64,000 nucleotides of DNA, from assembly GCA_027494165.1 (NCBI GenBank), contig JAOSJM010000001.1:1793694-1857693 (forward strand), written 5' to 3'. Positions 1 to 7,886 of the stretch are shown here, one piece after another (the stretch's first letter is position 1; every line of letters begins with the position of its first letter). This stretch comes from Acidimicrobiia bacterium. Lineage in GTDB: Bacteria > Actinomycetota > Acidimicrobiia > IMCC26256 > JAOSJM01. The notes under the pieces were generated by a model. That model was not told the DNA's origin. It saw only the letters and a list, made by a program, of their open reading frames with translations, and did not search any database. The translations under genes were made by a program, and so were the position numbers.

Positions 1-15
1 CGGGCCCGGTGCCGG

Positions 16-756
16 TCACCCGGCCGCCAGCGACCGCGTCGCGTCCGGCCGGGCCGACCCGTCCTCCAGGAAGAGGGCCCGCAGCCACAACCGCGAGAGG
101 AGGGCGGCGGCCTCGTCGACCGTGACGTCGGCGCGCGCCGGTCGCCCGCGCAGGCGCTCTCCCCCGAGGCCGAACCAGATCCAGGCGAAGTTGTCGACCA
201 TCCCCCCGAGGGCCGAGCCGGCCAGCACCAGGTCGCCCTCGAGGTCGAGCCGACCCGCCCGGCGGACGTCGTCGAGCGCCCGGACGATCCGCTCCAGGAA
301 CCGCGAGCGCACCGAGAACCAGTACTCGGCGAAGCGCCCGTCGACCGCGGTCGCCTCCATGAGCAGGGCCATGAGCCTCCGGTGGCGAGCGTAGGTCTCG
401 AGGTAGTGGCGGAGTCCGGCCGTCAGCGCCCCGGACCGGTCCTGCCCCGTGAGGGGCGCCCGGCTCCCCTCGTAGAGCTCGTCGAAGACCCCTTCGAGCA
501 GCGCGGCGAGGACGTCGCGCTTGTCGTCGAAGTAGGTGTAGACGCTGCCGAGCGCCACGCCGGCCTCGCGGGCGACGTCGACCACCCGGGCGGCGACGAA
601 CCCGTCGCGGGCGAAGACCTCGAGGGCCGCGTCGAGGATCGCCCGGCGGGTCCGCTCCCCCCGCGCCGTCTTCGGACGCTTGTGGCCGGCGGGACGGAGG
701 GGCCGAGGTCCCTCAGCGGCCGGTGTAGACGGGCTTGCGCTTCTCGGTGAAGGCAC
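16..756 (-). CDS. TetR-family transcriptional regulator
   Basis: Likely ligand-responsive repressor of the adjacent acyl-CoA genes. From the GTG start chosen at 756 the protein is 246 residues. An N-terminal extension rich in Ser/Pro/Arg precedes a TetR DNA-binding domain (residues about 35-80), with the helix-turn-helix at VDVAREAGVALGSVYTYF followed by DDKRDVL. The C-terminal ligand domain is helical and not assignable. No ATG lies near the domain, so the start is uncertain; GTG 756 overlaps the end of the upstream enoyl-CoA hydratase gene by about 44 bp, which suggests translational coupling. The two genes probably form one transcript, making this a candidate regulator of the 1.5 kb divergent promoter. 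Family is certain; ligand is unknown. Confidence 0.85.
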   Translation of the reverse strand: MPSPRSASPSTPAAEGPRPLRPAGHKRPKTARGERTRRAILDAALEVFARDGFVAARVVDVAREAGVALGSVYTYFDDKRDVLAALLEGVFDELYEGSRAPLTGQDRSGALTAGLRHYLETYARHRRLMALLMEATAVDGRFAEYWFSVRSRFLERIVRALDDVRRAGRLDLEGDLVLAGSALGGMVDNFAWIWFGLGGERLRGRPARADVTVDEAAALLSRLWLRALFLEDGSARPDATRSLAAG

Positions 757-1510
757 GCACGCCCTCCTGGGAGTCCTCGGTGGCCGCGACCCGGTTGAGC
801 TCTCCGGCGAGGAAGTCGAGCTGCTCGGCGAAGGGGAGGTCCCGGTGCCCGTAGTACGCGTCACGCCCCAGCTTCATCACGATCGGGCTCTTCTCGGCCA
901 GCGACGCCGCGAGGGCATCGACCCGGGCGTCGAGCTCGGCCCGGGGGACGGCCTCGGTGACGAGCCCGATCCGCACCGCCTCCTCGGCGGTGACCGGCTC
1001 GCCGGTCATGTAGAGCTTGAGCGCCTGCTTGGGCCCCACGTTCCGGCTGATCGTGGCCATGATGACCATCGGCCACAGACCGACGTTGATCTCGGGGGTG
1101 CCCAGCTTCACGTCGTCGGGGGCGATCACGATGTCGCAGGCGCACGCGAGCCCGAGGCCGCCGGCCATGGCGTGGCCGTTGAGCCGCCCGATGATCGGCT
1201 TGCCCAACCCGGCGAAGGTCTCGAAGAGGACCCGGGGGCCACCCTCCTCGGCGGGGCCCTTCCCCTCGGCCTGCCCCTCGCCGATGCCGCCGAGGTCACC
1301 GCCCGCGCAGAAGACCTTGTCGCCCGCCCCGGTGAGCACGACGACCCCGACCCCGGGGTCGTCCTTGGCCCTCCCCAGCGCGTCGAGGATCTCGCGGATC
1401 ATGGTCGGGCTCATCGCGTTGCGGACCTCGGGCCGGTGCAGCTCGAGCCGAGCCACGCGGTCGCGCACCTCGTACCGGATGGTCTCGTACTCGGTCTCGT
1501 GCTCCGCCAC
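713..1510 (-). CDS. Enoyl-CoA hydratase/isomerase family protein
   Basis: Crotonase-fold enzyme of 265 residues, the usual family length, expected to act on a CoA thioester in beta-oxidation-like catabolism. The oxyanion-hole segments are visible (FCAGGDLGG near 67-75 and NGHAMAGGLGLA near 111-122). Of the two glutamates of classical enoyl-CoA hydratase, the first is replaced by Gly (GGLGLA, about residue 120) while the second is kept (PEINVG, Glu140). This pattern is commoner in isomerases and other crotonase reactions than in hydratases, so the reaction should not be taken as hydration. The gene starts with ATG at 1510, is divergent from the B12-mutase cluster, and overlaps the downstream TetR gene. 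Confidence 0.88.
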   Translation of the reverse strand: MAEHETEYETIRYEVRDRVARLELHRPEVRNAMSPTMIREILDALGRAKDDPGVGVVVLTGAGDKVFCAGGDLGGIGEGQAEGKGPAEEGGPRVLFETFAGLGKPIIGRLNGHAMAGGLGLACACDIVIAPDDVKLGTPEINVGLWPMVIMATISRNVGPKQALKLYMTGEPVTAEEAVRIGLVTEAVPRAELDARVDALAASLAEKSPIVMKLGRDAYYGHRDLPFAEQLDFLAGELNRVAATEDSQEGVRAFTEKRKPVYTGR

Positions 1511-1587
1511 CGCTCTCCTCCCGGGCTCGAAGTCGACGTCGGTTTCAAGTTGTAACGTACTCGGGAGACCGGCGAGGAGGCATCACC
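1511..1587. promoter_or_regulatory. Divergent promoter region between crotonase and mutase clusters
   Basis: This 77-bp gap must hold the start signals for two divergent units. The plus-strand gene has a clear ribosome site (GAGGAGG, seven bases before GTG 1588). An AT-richer stretch around 1543-1560 (CAAGTTGTAACGTACT) is the most likely operator/promoter core. It resembles the TTGACGTTCAACG motif found elsewhere only weakly (one inserted base), so I do not count it as a member. Confidence 0.4.
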
Positions 1588-3287
1588 GTGGCCACCAATC
1601 CCCTCGACGACGCCATCGCCCGCTGGGCCGAGGCCGCCGAGCAGGTCGAGGCCCGGGCGCCCGCGCCGCCCTGGAACGTCCGGACCGACGGCGGGGTCCC
1701 CGTGAAGCCGGCCTACACGTCCCGGGACTGGCCCGGCGGTGACGAGGTCGAGTCGGAGCGCCTCGGCCTGCCCGGCCAGCCGCCCTTCACGCGCGGGGTC
1801 TTCCCCACGGGCCACCGCAACGTCGCCTGGCAGAGCCAGCAGATCGTCGGCCTCGGCACCGCCGAGGAGACCGCGGCGCGGCTGCGCTTCGTCCTGGAGC
1901 AGGGCCAGCGGGGGCACCGGGGTGCCGTCCTCAACGTCGTGTTCGACCAGCCCACCCACGCCGGCCTCGACTCCGACCACCGGCTGGCCCGGAGCCTGGT
2001 GGGCAAGGGCGGCGTCGCCCTCGACACGCTCGGGGACATGGCCACCCTCATCGAGCCGTTCGACCCCTCCGACACCTTCATCTCGCTCGTCCTCATGGGC
2101 ACGGCGCCGATCGCGCTCGCCATGTACCGCGAGGCCGCCGCCCGGCGCGGCGTGCCGGCGGCCCGGCTCGCCGGGGTCATGCTCAACGATCCCCTCACGT
2201 CGTGCTGGGGTGCCCGCACCCACATCCTCCCGCCGCGACCGTCCGTGCGGTTGGTCACCGACGTCTTCGAGATCTGCGGCGCCGAGATGCCCCGCTGGAA
2301 CACGGTCGGGGTCTCCGGCTACCACGTCCGCGAGGCCGGGGCCAGCCCGGTGCAGGAGCTGGCCTTCACGCTCGCCGCGGCGCTCGCGTACGTCGAGGCC
2401 GGCGTCGCCCGGGGCCTGGACCCCAACGAGTTCGTCGCCCGGTTCAGCTTCTTCTTCGAGGTCCACAACGACTTCTTCGAGGAGATCGCCAAGCTCCGCG
2501 CCGCCCGCCGCCTGTGGGCCACGGAGCTCCGCCGCCGGTTCGGGGTCGCCGACCCCCGGGCCCTCGCCCTGCGCTTCCACGTCCAGACCGCCGGCTCCTC
2601 CTGCACCGCCCAGGAACCCGAGAACAACGTCGTGCGGACGGCCGTCCAGGCCCTCGCCGCGGTGCTGGCCGGCACCAACGGCCTCCACGCCAACGCGATG
2701 GACGAGGCCCTGGCCATCCCCACCGAGACCTCGGCCCGCATCGCCCTGCGCACCCAGCAGATCCTGCGCGAGGAGATGGGGGTGACCCGGGTGGCCGACC
2801 CGCTCGGCGGCTCGTGGTTCCTCGAGTCCCTCACCGACGAGCTCGAGGCCCGGGCCCGGGACCTGCTCGCCGAGATCGAGGCCAACGGCGAGACGCTCCT
2901 CGACGCCGTCGAGGCCGTGGTCGCCAGCGGATGGATCGACCGTCGCGTGCGCGACGAGGCCTGGAAGACCCAGCAGCTCGTCGAGGCCGGCGAGCGGCCC
3001 GTGGTCGGGGTGAACCGCTACGCCGAGCCCGACGCCGAGCTGCGCATCGAGCTGTTCGCCCCGGACCCCGCCCTCGAGCAGAAGCAGCTCCGGCGGCTGG
3101 AGCGGTGGAAGGCGCAGCGGGACGCCGCCGCGACCCGCGTCGCGCTCGACGACCTCCGGCGGGCCTGCGACACCGAGGTCAACCTCGTCGGCCCCTTGCA
3201 GGCCGCGGTGGCCGCCGGGGCCACCCTGGGGAGGTCTCCGACCGCCTGCGCGACGCCTTCGGCTCGGCCGAGGAGCCGGCCGCGTGA
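1588..3287 (+). CDS. B12-dependent acyl-CoA mutase, large (catalytic) subunit, divergent pocket; frameshifted
   Basis: Methylmalonyl-CoA-mutase-family large subunit without a built-in B12 domain. The corrected length of about 566 residues matches isobutyryl- and 2-hydroxyisobutyryl-CoA mutase large subunits. The start is GTG with a strong ribosome site. The TIM-barrel landmarks are present, including the radical-controlling His (FHVQTAG, about 330). The substrate pocket is unusual: the nearly invariant W-TIRQ-(Y/F)-GF stretch reads WQSQQIVGL, the pocket Tyr/Phe position reads His (FPTGH, about 76), and the Arg (MCM) or Gln (ICM) specificity position appears to be Ala (GARTHILPP, about 209). 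The substrate is therefore unlikely to be methylmalonyl-CoA. One G is missing near 3231 (CTGGGGAGG); the repaired frame ends at 3287 and overlaps the next gene by GTGA. Confidence 0.88.
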
Positions 3288-4175
3288 GCGCCGAGGTCCT
3301 CGCCGCACCGGCCGGGCCCGACGCCACCCCGGCCCGGCTGCGGGTCGTCGACGCGTGGATCAACCCCAACGTCCCGGTGGTCGCCGGGGTGTGGCACGAG
3401 CAGGAGCACCCCCGCGACGTGGCGACCCGCCTGTTCCGGGCCCGGGAGCGGATCGGGGGGCTCGACGATCGAGCAGACCCTGGCCGAGATGGACGCGGCA
3501 GGGGTGTCGGCAGGGGTCCTCTCCTCGATGCGCGAGTACTCGCCCTTCGAGGACCTGTGGCGCTTCCACGAGCTGGTGGCCGAGATCGTCGAGGAGCACC
3601 CGGGGCGCTTCGTCGGCGCCGGTGGCGTGAACCCCGCCGAGAGCGTCACCGGTGCCACCCGCATGGCCCGGCGGATGGTGGAGGAGCTCGGCTTCCGGGC
3701 CGTGAAGGTGATGCCCTCGATGGTCGGGGCCCCGCCCGACGACCGCATGTACTACCCCCTCTACGCGAAGTGCTGCGAGCTCGACGTCCCGATCACGGTC
3801 AACGTGGGCCTCCCCGGGCCCCGCACCCCGGCCGATCCGCAGCGCCCCCTCCACCTCGACGAGGTCTGCCGCACCTTCCCGGACCTCAAGGTGGTGATGA
3901 CCCACCTCGGGTGGCCGTGGCACCTCGAGGTCATCGGGTTGCTGCTGAAGTACGAGCACCTCTACCTCATGACCTCGGCCTGGGCCCCGCGCCACTACCC
4001 GGCCGAGGTCGTGCACCACGCCGCCACGCGGGGGGTGGGGAAGATCATGTTCGCCACCGACTACCCGCTCCTGTCCTTCGAGCGGTGCGTGCGCGAGGCG
4101 CTCGACCTCGGGCTGCCTCCGCACGCGGCCGAGGCGTTCTTCCACACCACGGCCGAGGAGGTGTTCCAGTGGTGA
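3284..4175 (+). CDS. Amidohydrolase-2 (ACMSD-like) family protein lacking N-terminal metal ligands; frameshifted
   Basis: About 297 residues of the COG2159/ACMSD-like TIM-barrel family, encoded between the large and small mutase subunits with GTGA overlaps on both sides. The start is GTG 3284. One extra G in a six-G run near 3455 breaks the frame; removing it joins RIGG to STIEQTLAEMD. Family features are recognisable at the C-terminal side (VMTHLGWPW and FATDYPL, the usual His and Asp ligand positions). The N-terminal HxH metal pair reads WIN (DAWINPN), and the mid-barrel His position reads Asn (ITVNVGLPG). Either the metal site is rebuilt or the protein is non-hydrolytic. The gene order suggests a role tied to the mutase product, or a structural or repair role, but nothing in the sequence decides this. 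Confidence 0.8.
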
Positions 4176-4597
4176 GCGCCTCGGCGGCCGGCCCCCGGGT
4201 CCTCGTCGGGAAGGCGGGCCTCGACAAGCACGACCGCGGCGCCCGCATCGTGGCCCGGGCCCTGCGCGACGCCGGCTACGAGGTCGTGTACCTCCCGGCC
4301 GGCCACACGCCCGAGGAGATCGCCGCCATCGCCGTGCAGGAGGACGTGGCGGCCATCGGCCTGTCGCTGCTGTCGGGAGCGCACGTGGAGGTGTTCCGGG
4401 ACCTGCGCGCGGCGCTCGCCGCCGAGGACCGCGCCGACGTGGTGCTCTTCGCGGGTGGGACGATCCCACCCGCCGACCTCGCCCCCCTGGGAGAGCTCGG
4501 GGTGGTCGCCGTGCTCGGCCCCGGATCGCCGACGCGCGCCGTGGTCGAGGCCTTCGACCGGCGGCTCCGACCCGGCGGGGCGATGAGCGACCGGTGA
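4172..4597 (+). CDS. B12-binding small subunit of acyl-CoA mutase
   Basis: Cobalamin-binding subunit of 141 residues, matching the separate small subunits of isobutyryl-CoA-type mutases. The base-off/His-on signature DxHxxG is intact (LDKHDRG, residues about 16-22), followed by the SLLSGAH and FAGGTIPP loops that wrap the nucleotide tail. It would pair with the large subunit encoded at 1588 to form the adenosylcobalamin enzyme. Start GTG 4172 overlaps the amidohydrolase stop (GTGA), so translation is coupled across all three genes. The frame is intact throughout. Confidence in the B12 role is high; the rearranged substrate is unknown. Confidence 0.92.
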   Translation: MSASAAGPRVLVGKAGLDKHDRGARIVARALRDAGYEVVYLPAGHTPEEIAAIAVQEDVAAIGLSLLSGAHVEVFRDLRAALAAEDRADVVLFAGGTIPPADLAPLGELGVVAVLGPGSPTRAVVEAFDRRLRPGGAMSDR

Positions 4598-4604
4598 GCA
4601 GGCG

Positions 4605-5441
4605 ATGAGCGCCGACGCCGCGACCCTGGCCCGGCGCTGGGCCGAGCTGTGGGGCGTCGACCCACCCGCGATGGCCGAGGAGGTCTACGCCCCCGACGTC
4701 GTGATCGACCACGCGGGCCACGGGCCCCGCTCGCGCGTCGAGGGCCGGGCCGCGCTCCTCGAGGCCGAGCGGGTGCTCCTCGAGTGGATCCCCGACCACG
4801 CCAACCGGATCGTCCGGGTGGTCCAGGAGGGCGACCGCGCGGTCGTGGAGTGCGTGCTCAGCGGCACCTCGGCGGGCGACCCGGCTCGCCAGGCCTGCCC
4901 GGCCTGCGTGTGGTGGGACCTCGACGGCGACGGCCGGGTGGCACACGAGGTCGCCTACTGGGAGTGGCCCAAGCGCCGCCCCGACGACGACACCGCGGCC
5001 GGGACGCTCGTCGCCGGGCCCGGCCGTCACCGTTCCGCCTCCTGGTACCGGGAGCGGGCCGCCCGGCTCGCGGAGCTGTGGACCGCCGACCCCCTGGCGA
5101 TGGTGGACGAGCTGTACGCCGAGGACTGCGTCATGGAGCGGCTCGGCGAGGGGCCCGAGGGGATCGTCGTCGGCCGGGCGGCGCTGGCGGAGGCCGAGAC
5201 CGCGCTCCTCGACCTCCTCCCCCGCCCGCAGCGGCGCATGGACGTGCTCGACGTGGTGGCCGCCGGGGACGTGGCCGCCGTCGCCTTCACGATCGAGGGG
5301 GCGTGGGGGGCCGGGGCGAGACCCGGCGCGGCCCCGGCACGCTCCTGCTCACCTTCGACGGCGACGACCGCATCGCCTCCGACCGCGTCTACTGGCACTG
5401 GAGCCTCGCCCGGCCCGTCCCGGAGCCCGGCGCGGGCGTGA
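4605..5441 (+). CDS. Tandem SnoaL/NTF2-like protein; frameshifted
   Basis: Two SnoaL-like (NTF2-fold) halves in one chain of about 278 residues: residues 5-125 and 140-270 share the layout RWAELWxxDPxAMxxEVY and RLAELWTADPLAMVDELY, so the gene is an internal duplication. Such cone-shaped barrels act as small isomerases, cyclases, hydratases or ligand-binding proteins. A missing G near 5305 shifts the frame (TLLLTFDGDD and VYWHWSLARP lie in the other frame). A second indel before 5438 is needed to reach the TGA at 5441, which would restore the local GTGA overlap with the next gene. The ATG start at 4605 lies 7 bp after the B12 subunit stop. No catalytic residue assignment is possible. Confidence 0.75.
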   Translation: MSADAATLARRWAELWGVDPPAMAEEVYAPDVVIDHAGHGPRSRVEGRAALLEAERVLLEWIPDHANRIVRVVQEGDRAVVECVLSGTSAGDPARQACPACVWWDLDGDGRVAHEVAYWEWPKRRPDDDTAAGTLVAGPGRHRSASWYRERAARLAELWTADPLAMVDELYAEDCVMERLGEGPEGIVVGRAALAEAETALLDLLPRPQRRMDVLDVVAAGDVAAVAFTIEGAWGAGARPGAAPARSCSPSTATTASPPTASTGTGASPGPSRSPARA

Positions 5442-6395
5442 GGGCCCCGCCGCCCCTCGACGCCCCCGGCCGGCGCTGCGGGTCCCCCCTCGCCGGGCTC
5501 CCGGGTCGTCCCCCTGTCGGCCCTGCCCGACCTCGTCCCCGACGGCACCCGGGTCGCCCTCGGCGGCACCTGGCTGTCGTCGCGCCCGATGGCCGCCGTG
5601 CGGGAGCTGCTGCGGGCCGGGCGGCGCGACCTGCACGTCGTGGCGCTCACCGGGAGCCTCGACGTCGACCTGCTCGTCGGGGCGGGCGCCGCCGAGGCGG
5701 TGTCGTTCTGCTTCGTGAGCCTCGGCCCGTTCGGCCTGGCCCCCCGGTTCCGGGCCGCGCTCGAGACCGGGGCCGTCCGGGCCGACGAGCACAGCGGCCA
5801 CGGGCTCACCGTCGCCCTCGAGGCCGCCTCGCGGGGCCTCGACTTCATGCCGTTCTACGGACCGGTCGGGACGTCCCTCGCCGACCGGTACCCGACCGTC
5901 CCGTCGCCGGTCACGGGCGCACCGGTGCAGGTGGCACCGGCGGAGCGCCCGGACGTGGCCGTCCTCCACGCCGAGGCCGCCACCCCCGACGGCCACGTGC
6001 TCCTCGCCGGGGCGCTCGGGGTCGACGTCGTGACCGCCCGCGCCGCCCGCACCGTGGTGGTCACCGCCGAGCGGATCGTCGACCGGCTGCCCGCCTCCGG
6101 GGCCCGGTACCTGGCCCCGGCCGAGGTCCACCACGTCGTCGAGGCCCCCTGGGGAGCCCACCCGCTCGCCCACGTGCCCGAGCACGGCATGGACTGGCGG
6201 TCCCTGCTCGCCTACGCGGATGCGGCCACGACGCCGGAGGGCTTCGCGGTCTGGCTCGCCGCCGACCTGGCCGGGTCCGAGGACGCCCGCCGGGCCGCGA
6301 TCGGCCCGGAGCGCCGGGCGGCCCTCCGGGCCTCGGGGCGCGGCGGCCCGCTCGAGGCCCCGCCCGGAGCGCGGCCGGCGACCGCCACCGGAGAC
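5438..6395 (+). CDS. CoA-transferase family I, subunit A-like (glutaconate CoA-transferase/IpdA-like); frameshifted
   Basis: Resembles the alpha subunit of family I CoA transferases: an N-terminal strand reading VPDGTRVALGGTWLSSRP around 5543-5590, then the Rossmann-like core (LHVVALTGSLDVDLLVGAGA) and FYGPVGTSL. The coding match begins well upstream of ATG 5589 without a start in frame, so GTG 5438 plus a one-base error near 5490 is the likely true beginning. No stop separates it from the beta-like region: a single missing C near 6402 would fuse the two reading frames, so it may be one polypeptide, or the beta subunit may begin at GTG 6396. Together with the mutase it probably handles CoA transfer or hydrolysis of a dicarboxylic or keto acyl-CoA. 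Confidence 0.72.
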
Positions 6396-7204
6396 GTGGC
6401 CCCCACGAGCGGATCGTGGTGGAGCTCGCCCGGCGGCTGCAGGACGGCGACACCGCGATCCTCGGGTCGTTCACGCCGGTCGGCTACGCGGCGGCGCTGC
6501 TCGCCCGGGCCACGCACGCCCCGGGGCTCGACTTCAACGCCTACGGGTACGCCGGCACCCGGGTCGGGTGGCTGGGGTTCCTCGGCGTCGAGGGCCGGGC
6601 CCGGGCGACCGGTTACGGTCCCATCCGCTTCGAGGACCTCGTCGGGTCGCTGCGCTTCGGAGGGCTGGTCGCCTTCGAGCCCGTGCGCCCGGCCCAGGTC
6701 GACGGGTCGGGGGCGATGAACCTGCGCCGGCTCGACCTCCCCGGCGGGCGGGTCGTCCGGCTGCCCGGGACCGCCGGCGCCCAGGAGGTCCTCGAGATGC
6801 ACCGGCGGCCCGTCGGCTACCTCCCCGACCACGACCGGCGCACCTGCGTCCCCGAGGTCGACGACGTGAGCCTCCGGGCCCACCTCCCCCACCCCCGGCG
6901 CGACCCCTTCACGCTCGTCACCTCGCTGGCGGTCCTGGAGCTCACCGCGAAGGGGTGGCGGGTCGTCTCCCGCCACCCGGGCGTGACGGCCGGCGACCTC
7001 GAAGCAGCCACCGGGTTCCCCCTGCTCGGCGCGGCCGCCGCCCCGAGACCCCCGCCCCCGACCCGGAGGTCCTGGCCGTCCTCCGGGAGCGGGTGGACCC
7101 CCTCGGCGTCGCCGCCACGGAGGTGCTGGGGGGCCCGGCCCGGCGCGAGCTGCTCGTCCGGGCTGCTCGAGGCCGAGGAGCGCCTCCTCACCCCGCGGGC
7201 GTGA
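6396..7204 (+). CDS. CoA-transferase family I, subunit B-like (GctB/IpdB-like); frameshifted
   Basis: Beta-type half with ERIVVELARRLQDGDTAIL, then the segment where true transferases carry the catalytic Glu. Here that region reads LDFNAYGYAGT, with no Glu. This resembles IpdAB-type ring-opening hydrolases rather than CoA transferases (family knowledge; the alignment is mine and by eye). The C-terminal region is in two frames: a missing C near 7048 and an extra G near 7163 compensate each other and return to the stop at 7204. The start is uncertain (GTG 6396, or continuous with the alpha part). The gene converges with the histidine phosphatase gene, overlapping it by 17 bp. Confidence 0.72.
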
Positions 7205-7886
7205 GACCCTCGAGGTGGGCGTGGTCGTTGAGCCGCTCGAGCACGACGCGACCCTCTCCGAGCCGCACCACCGTGAGCGACGTGTGCTCGGGGTGGAAGA
7301 AGAACTCGCACCGCAGACCGAGCAGGTGGCTCACGTAGGCGTTGACGACCCCACCGTGGGCCACCGCCACCACGGTCGACGCGCCGGCCCGGGCCAGGGC
7401 CTCCTCCACCCCCGCCACCGCCGTGGGCCGGAAGGGCCCGCCGGGGACCTCCCAGCAGAACCCGGGGACCAGGCCCGGCCCGTCCACCGGGACCGGGACC
7501 GGGGCGTCGAAGCCGCCCACCTCGGCCAGGCCCGCCACCTCGACCACCCCGACCCCGAGCGCGCCGGCGATCGGTCGTGCGGTCTCGACGGCCCGGCGCC
7601 GGGGGCTGGACGCCACCACCACGTCCTCGTGGGCGAGCCAGCGGGCCAGCCGGGCCGCCACCCGCTCGGCCTGCGCCCCGCCCCGCTCCGACAGCGGCGG
7701 GTCGTACGGTCGGTCGCCGGGTTGCCGGGCCGTCTCGCCGTGGCGGACGAGCACGAGCCTCCGGTGGGGTGCCCGCAGCAGGTACGCCTCCCGGACGACC
7801 TCGACGACCCGTCCGACGCGCCCCGCGGGACCACCCCCGGACCCCGGCGGGCTCCCGGGCTCGACGCCGGCCGGGCTCCCGGTCAC
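7188..7886 (-). CDS. Histidine phosphatase superfamily protein, last gene of the ketone-carboxylase-like operon
   Basis: Phosphoglycerate-mutase-like acid phosphatase domain. The catalytic RHG motif is clear (LVLVRHGETA), the second arginine region reads SSPRRRAVETARPIA, and the second His lies in VVAVAHGGVVNAY. Start GTG 7886 is chosen because it forms a GTGA overlap with the expected HyuB stop, giving 232 residues with a 25-residue Gly/Pro-rich lead. Placed directly after the HyuB-like gene, it occupies the operon position of the fifth subunit of acetophenone carboxylase. It may remove phosphate from an activated intermediate or recycle a phosphorylated cofactor; this is inference from position only. 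Confidence 0.85.
   Translation of the reverse strand: MTGSPAGVEPGSPPGSGGGPAGRVGRVVEVVREAYLLRAPHRRLVLVRHGETARQPGDRPYDPPLSERGGAQAERVAARLARWLAHEDVVVASSPRRRAVETARPIAGALGVGVVEVAGLAEVGGFDAPVPVPVDGPGLVPGFCWEVPGGPFRPTAVAGVEEALARAGASTVVAVAHGGVVNAYVSHLLGLRCEFFFHPEHTSLTVVRLGEGRVVLERLNDHAHLEGLTPAG

Noticed and set aside
1411..3369. A 652-codon minus-strand open frame opposite the mutase gene
   Set aside because: Low-complexity Gly/Arg/Val translation with no domain; the plus strand encodes a clear mutase subunit.
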